The translations under genes were made by a program, and so were the position numbers. This document shows positions 32,166 to 34,973 of a stretch of 34,973 bases of DNA, in pieces. Source of the stretch: a candidate division FCPU426 bacterium. Its GTDB lineage: Bacteria > Oederibacteriota > Muellerivitia > Muellerivitales > Muellerivitaceae. Location: positions 1 through 34,973 of the forward strand of contig PLFD01000052.1 of the NCBI GenBank assembly GCA_003136635.1. The letters run 5' to 3'. Below the pieces are notes generated by a model. That model was not told where the DNA came from, did not search any database, and saw nothing but the letters and a program-made list of their open reading frames with translations. Position 1 is the first letter of the stretch; each line of letters starts with the position of its first letter.

Positions 32166-32441
32166 ATGGCAACGGACACACAATCAAGGGAACAACGAAT
32201 CGAAATTCGCATCCGTCCTCAAGACAAGAAAAAACTGGAAAAAGCCGCCTCGGTTTTTGGGTTGAGTCTCAGTGCCTTCATGCTTTTTAATTCTTTGAAA
32301 GCCGCCCAGGAAGGGCTCGCGGCTCAGAGTCGTATCACCCTTTCCGAAAACGAGTGGAATTCCTTCATGAAAGTCATCGAGCATCCGCCCCGCCCCAACA
32401 AGGCCCTTCTGGCCCTGGCCAAGAAGCATAGCCGCGCTTGA
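32166..32441 (+). CDS. DUF1778 (TacA-like) antitoxin
   Basis: 91 residues. Ribbon-helix-helix N-terminus (REQRIEIRIRPQDKKKLEKA, then SLSAFM) for DNA binding, and a C-terminal tail (LSENEWNSFMKVIEHPPRPN) that matches the toxin-neutralising part of TacA-type antitoxins. It should repress its own promoter together with the toxin. Its stop overlaps the toxin start by 4 nt (TTGA). Confidence 0.94.
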   Translation: MATDTQSREQRIEIRIRPQDKKKLEKAASVFGLSLSAFMLFNSLKAAQEGLAAQSRITLSENEWNSFMKVIEHPPRPNKALLALAKKHSRA

Positions 32442-32977
32442 GCCCTTCTGAAAAGCCTTTGGAGTTCAACATTCAATCAATGTCCCGCCATTTGGACTTG
32501 GGGTCTTTCGATTGCGGTTCACAGGCCCTGAATGACTATCTCCAAAAGTACGCCCGCCAAAATCACGATAGAAATATCAGCAAAACCTTTGTGGCCGTGG
32601 AAAAGGGGAAAAGTCGAAAAGTTTTTGGCTTTTACACGTTAGTTGCTTCTGAAATTGACGCCAAAACAATCCCTTCAACTCATTCTAAACACCTTCCCCG
32701 CTATCCTGTTCCAGCGGTGAGGATTGGAAGGTTAGGGGTGGACAAGCGTCACAAGGGCCAGGGAATCGGAGGAGAGCTTTTGTGGGATGCTCTTGGCAAG
32801 GCCAACCGATTATCAGATGAAATGGGTATCTATGCTGTTGTGGTAGACGCTAAAGATGAAAAAGCTGTTCACTTTTACCATAAATACGGTTTTGTTCCGT
32901 TGTCCAATAATCCTAAAACACTTTTCTTGCCTGTCGAAACGATCAAGATTCTGTTCACCAAAAAGCAAAAAGATTAA
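32438..32977 (+). CDS. GNAT acetyltransferase toxin (TacT-like)
   Basis: 179 residues. TacT-type toxins acetylate the amino group of aminoacyl-tRNA and stop translation. The N-terminal block FDCGSQALNDYLQKYARQ is the family hallmark; acetyl-CoA binding is in RIGRLGVDKRHKGQGIGGEL (Q/R-x-x-G-x-G/A), and the catalytic Tyr is probably in HFYHKYGF. Start is TTG at 32438, coupled to the antitoxin. Length and motifs are complete, so it should be active. Confidence 0.93.
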   Translation: MSPSEKPLEFNIQSMSRHLDLGSFDCGSQALNDYLQKYARQNHDRNISKTFVAVEKGKSRKVFGFYTLVASEIDAKTIPSTHSKHLPRYPVPAVRIGRLGVDKRHKGQGIGGELLWDALGKANRLSDEMGIYAVVVDAKDEKAVHFYHKYGFVPLSNNPKTLFLPVETIKILFTKKQKD

Positions 32978-32992
32978 TATCGTGGCAGAGGT

Positions 32993-33020
32993 TGTCCGCG
33001 ACGGGGACCCGGAGTGGACA
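32993..33020 (+). repeat. Palindrome family A, copy 9
   Basis: TGTCCGCGACGGGG then ACCCGGAGTGGACA. It begins 16 nt after the GNAT toxin stop and ends 28 nt before the next start. Confidence 0.87.
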
Positions 33021-33048
33021 GATAAAAACCTAATTTTGGAGTATCACC

Positions 33049-33627
33049 TTGAATGACGAAAATGGCGTTCGATTTCCACCCAAATACGTTGAGGTGTTGA
33101 AGGCAAGCCAGTCGATGGATTTTAAAATGGGGTCGGATGTTCGGACAGGCAATTTACTGCAGGCGTTGGCGGCTGCGAAACCCAAGGGACGGTTTTTGGA
33201 AATTGGAACGGGTATGGGATTATCTGCGACCTGGATATTGAATGGGATGGATTCTCAATCCACTTTGTTGTCAGTTGATAACAACCCTGATTTAAGTTCG
33301 GTGGCGGAAAAAATATTAGGTTTTGACAGCCGGTTGACCCTCATGGTGGCCGATGGGGCGGAATTCATCAAATCGTTGGCGGGTCAAACGTTTGATTTTA
33401 TTTTTGCCGATTCATGGCCTGGAAAATATAACACCCTGGAAGAAACACTCCAGCTCGTGGCCCCCGGCGGGTTTTATGTTGTGGATGACATGCTCCCGCA
33501 GCCTAATTGGCTGGAAGGGCATCAATTGTCGGTTGATGAATTACTCGTAAAATTGGACGCATTAAAAAATTTTCATGTTTGTAAGATTAATTGGTCTACC
33601 GGGTTGGTTCTGTGCACTCGCAAATAG
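33049..33627 (+). CDS. Class I SAM-dependent methyltransferase
   Basis: 192 residues of the O-methyltransferase (catechol/caffeoyl-CoA) type. Motif I FLEIGTGMGLSATW (about 49-62), the acidic VDNNPD, DFIFADSWPGKYN (motif IV-like with Asp) and GGFYVVDDMLP as found in small O-methyltransferases. Substrate unknown. Start is TTG at 33049, with TGGAG upstream. It is followed at 18 nt by the DJ-1/PfpI gene in the same palindrome-bounded unit. Confidence 0.87.
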   Translation: MNDENGVRFPPKYVEVLKASQSMDFKMGSDVRTGNLLQALAAAKPKGRFLEIGTGMGLSATWILNGMDSQSTLLSVDNNPDLSSVAEKILGFDSRLTLMVADGAEFIKSLAGQTFDFIFADSWPGKYNTLEETLQLVAPGGFYVVDDMLPQPNWLEGHQLSVDELLVKLDALKNFHVCKINWSTGLVLCTRK

Positions 33628-33645
33628 AATGAGATTGGTTAAAAA

Positions 33646-34215
33646 ATGAAGTTTACCTTTTTAATCTTTAACGGTATGACGACATTGGACTTCATAGGGG
33701 TCTATGATCCGGTTACCCGACTAAAAACAATGAATTTTGTTGAAGATGTGAAATGGGATGTTTGTGGATTCACGGAAAAAGTAACGGATGATAGTGGTCT
33801 CGTTTTGACCCCCACTAATGTTAAAGAAAATTTGGACTCCTACGATTTATTGATTGTCCCTGGCGGTTTGGGAACCAGAAAATTAATTCGTGACGCCGAT
33901 TTTATCCAATGGCTTCAGACCGCGCGGGATTGTCCCTTGAAAACGTCGGTTTGTACCGGTTCATTATTACTGGGCGCGGCCGGGTTTCTTCAGGGTAAAA
34001 AGGCGACTACCCATCCCAACGCCTTCGCGTTATTGAAGGGATATTGCCAAGAGGTACTGGATCAAAGAATTGTTCCGGAGGAGGGCGTGATAACATCCCG
34101 AGGCGTGACTTCGGGTATTGAATTGGGCCTTTACCTTTGCGAAAAAATTGCGGGTCATGACGTGAAGGAAAAGATTCGGATTCAAATGGATTACAAAACT
34201 GAAGATATTCGATAA
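33646..34215 (+). CDS. DJ-1/PfpI family protein
   Basis: 189 residues, class I glutamine amidotransferase-like fold. The nucleophile elbow is SVCTGSLLLGAAG with C103, flanked by IVPGGLGTRKL and by KKATTHPNAFALL. This pattern is closest to isonitrile hydratase (InhA) and ThiJ-like proteins rather than PfpI proteases. The exact reaction is not determined; detoxification of small reactive compounds is typical of the superfamily. Confidence 0.88.
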   Translation: MKFTFLIFNGMTTLDFIGVYDPVTRLKTMNFVEDVKWDVCGFTEKVTDDSGLVLTPTNVKENLDSYDLLIVPGGLGTRKLIRDADFIQWLQTARDCPLKTSVCTGSLLLGAAGFLQGKKATTHPNAFALLKGYCQEVLDQRIVPEEGVITSRGVTSGIELGLYLCEKIAGHDVKEKIRIQMDYKTEDIR

Positions 34216-34227
34216 GGGTTTAGTGCC

Positions 34228-34255
34228 TGTCCACGACGGGGACCCATCGTGGACA
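34228..34255 (+). repeat. Palindrome family A, copy 10
   Basis: TGTCCACGACGGGG then ACCCATCGTGGACA, one C-A mismatch in the stem. It begins 13 nt after the DJ-1/PfpI stop, 11 nt before the -35 box of the next operon. Confidence 0.9.
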
Positions 34256-34265
34256 ACCTATTGGC

Positions 34266-34295
34266 TTGAAAATGTAGCCCATATGTGCTACATTT
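34266..34295 (+). promoter_or_regulatory. Promoter and operator of the DinJ/YafQ pair
   Basis: TTGAAA (34266-34271), 17 bp, TACATT (34289-34294). A perfect inverted repeat AAATGTAGC (34270-34278) / GCTACATTT (34287-34295) with 8 bp between covers both boxes, as expected for autorepression by the DinJ antitoxin. Confidence 0.75.
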
Positions 34296-34324
34296 GTTTC
34301 AGTTCTTTAAAAGGGGGAGGCACC

Positions 34325-34585
34325 ATGGCAAAAGAAGCGACAGTCCGCGCGCGGTTGGAACCGCATTTAAAAGCCGATACGGAAAAATTGTTGCACCAAC
34401 TGGGGCTTACGGCCAGCCAGGCCATCTCCATTTTTTACAGTCAAATCCTCTTGAGGCGCGGGTTGCCTTTCGATGTCGCGTTGCCAAACGCGAAAACGAA
34501 GGCCGTTTTCAAGTCTACGGATAAAGGACGCCATCTGGTCCGAACCAAGAATGCTGGGGACATGTTCCGTAAACTCGGGATCTGA
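34325..34585 (+). CDS. dinJ: RelB/DinJ-family antitoxin
   Basis: 86 residues. N-terminal ribbon-helix-helix (ATVRARLEPHLKADTEKLL, GLTASQAISIFYSQI), then GLPFD and the C-terminal KNAGDMFRKLGI, which closely follows the end of E. coli DinJ. It binds YafQ and represses the operon. The frame is open upstream to 34223 but that part covers the palindrome and operator; the ATG at 34325 follows GGGGGAGG. The stop and the toxin start share one base (TGATG). Confidence 0.93.
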   Translation: MAKEATVRARLEPHLKADTEKLLHQLGLTASQAISIFYSQILLRRGLPFDVALPNAKTKAVFKSTDKGRHLVRTKNAGDMFRKLGI

Positions 34586-34854
34586 TGCTCAATCCTTCCT
34601 ACACCAATCAATTTCAAAAAGACCTCAAGTTGATGCTTCGGCGAGGCAAACCGGTTGAAAAGTTCAAGGAAGTCGCCAATCGGTTAATCGCCCAGAATGT
34701 TTTGGATGCTCGATTACGAAACCATAAACTTTCAGGGAATTACAAGGACCGCTGGGAATGCCATCTGGAATCCGATTGGCTTTTGATTTACAAGCTTTCT
34801 GGAAATGAAATCATTTTTGAAAGAACCGGAACGCATTCAGATTTATTTGAATAA
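34585..34854 (+). CDS. yafQ: YafQ-family mRNA interferase toxin
   Basis: 89 residues of the RelE superfamily. Ribosome-dependent endoribonuclease that cuts mRNA at in-frame codons. The residues known to matter in E. coli YafQ are all present: H47 (NHKLSG), H60 and D64-W65 (CHLESDW), H84 (ERTGTH) and F88. It should be active. A last family A palindrome begins 13 nt after the stop. Confidence 0.94.
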   Translation: MLNPSYTNQFQKDLKLMLRRGKPVEKFKEVANRLIAQNVLDARLRNHKLSGNYKDRWECHLESDWLLIYKLSGNEIIFERTGTHSDLFE

Positions 34855-34866
34855 GACAAAAAAGGC

Positions 34867-34894
34867 TGTCCACGATGGGAACCCGCCGTAGACA
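34867..34894 (+). repeat. Palindrome family A, copy 11
   Basis: TGTCCACGATGGGA then ACCCGCCGTAGACA. Downstream of it, up to the end of the window, no gene start is supported. Confidence 0.82.
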
Positions 34895-34973
34895 AAGAAC
34901 TATTTCAACAAAACCTTCCTCAACTTGGGCCTAAAACTACTGGCCATGCTGGGATTTCTGGCCTGCAGGGCCC

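Noticed and set aside
15537..34894. CRISPR array
   Set aside because: The 28-nt repeat is of suitable size, but copies are hundreds to thousands of bases apart, separated by genes, and no cas gene is present.
21757..34894. Classical integron
   Set aside because: No integrase gene, no GTTRRRY core sites, and the palindrome is too short for attC; kept only as a cassette-like hypothesis.

Overview
The window is about 35 kb of a diderm (Gram-negative type) bacterial chromosome. The outer-membrane evidence is an autotransporter with a C-terminal beta-barrel and several secreted proteins. Housekeeping genes, a Thr/Pro-rich linker ahead of a FlgD-like domain, many TPR proteins and frequent TTG starts suggest an uncultivated or environmental lineage. 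I cannot assign a phylum. No rRNA, transposase, integrase or CRISPR array is visible.

Layout. (1) 1-11.7 kb is a conserved core: rpsO-pnp with a terminator; a membrane/TPR protein plus an unusual sigma-54 activator (zinc ribbon-TPR-AAA+-Fis HTH); a WecA/MraY-type sugar-phosphate transferase overlapping an FAD oxidoreductase; and a TPR lipoprotein-like/exported protein, ispE and an anchored alpha/beta hydrolase in a row. (2) 11.7-15.5 kb holds a small zinc-ribbon gene (- strand), tRNA-Gln, an NHL/SGNH exported protein, a GIY-YIG protein and phoU. (3) 15.5-20.7 kb is a signalling and stress block: PilZ, Hsp20, a small basic peptide, a membrane GGDEF gene with a probable frameshift, YfdX and a GAF-GGDEF protein. 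(4) 20.7-35 kb is an accessory region, almost all on the + strand: four toxin-antitoxin type modules (AbrB/PIN, a broken DUF4258-like gene with DUF2283, TacA/TacT-like, DinJ/YafQ), a giant autotransporter, secreted glycan-active proteins (GH27, CIA30-like, GH16), a Kelch-like protein, a methyltransferase and a DJ-1/PfpI protein.

Two systems stand out. First, between the sigma-54 activator and the wecA-like gene lies a textbook -24/-12 promoter, preceded by two copies of a TGTAAA-N5-TTTACA dyad and followed about 95 nt later by an intrinsic terminator, with no credible gene in between. This looks like a sigma-54-controlled small RNA driven by the neighbouring TPR activator; a third dyad copy lies in front of the activator's own operon. 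Second, a 28-nt palindrome (eleven copies plus one half copy, ten of eleven in one orientation, some with compensatory changes) separates the single genes or gene pairs of the accessory region, giving a cassette-like layout without a visible integrase.

Other points: Hsp20 and YfdX share a 5+13+10 promoter-like motif, which suggests one stress sigma factor. A second dispersed palindrome family is inserted in frame in the FAD oxidoreductase gene. Two toxin-antitoxin operons carry perfect or near-perfect operator palindromes within recognisable promoters.
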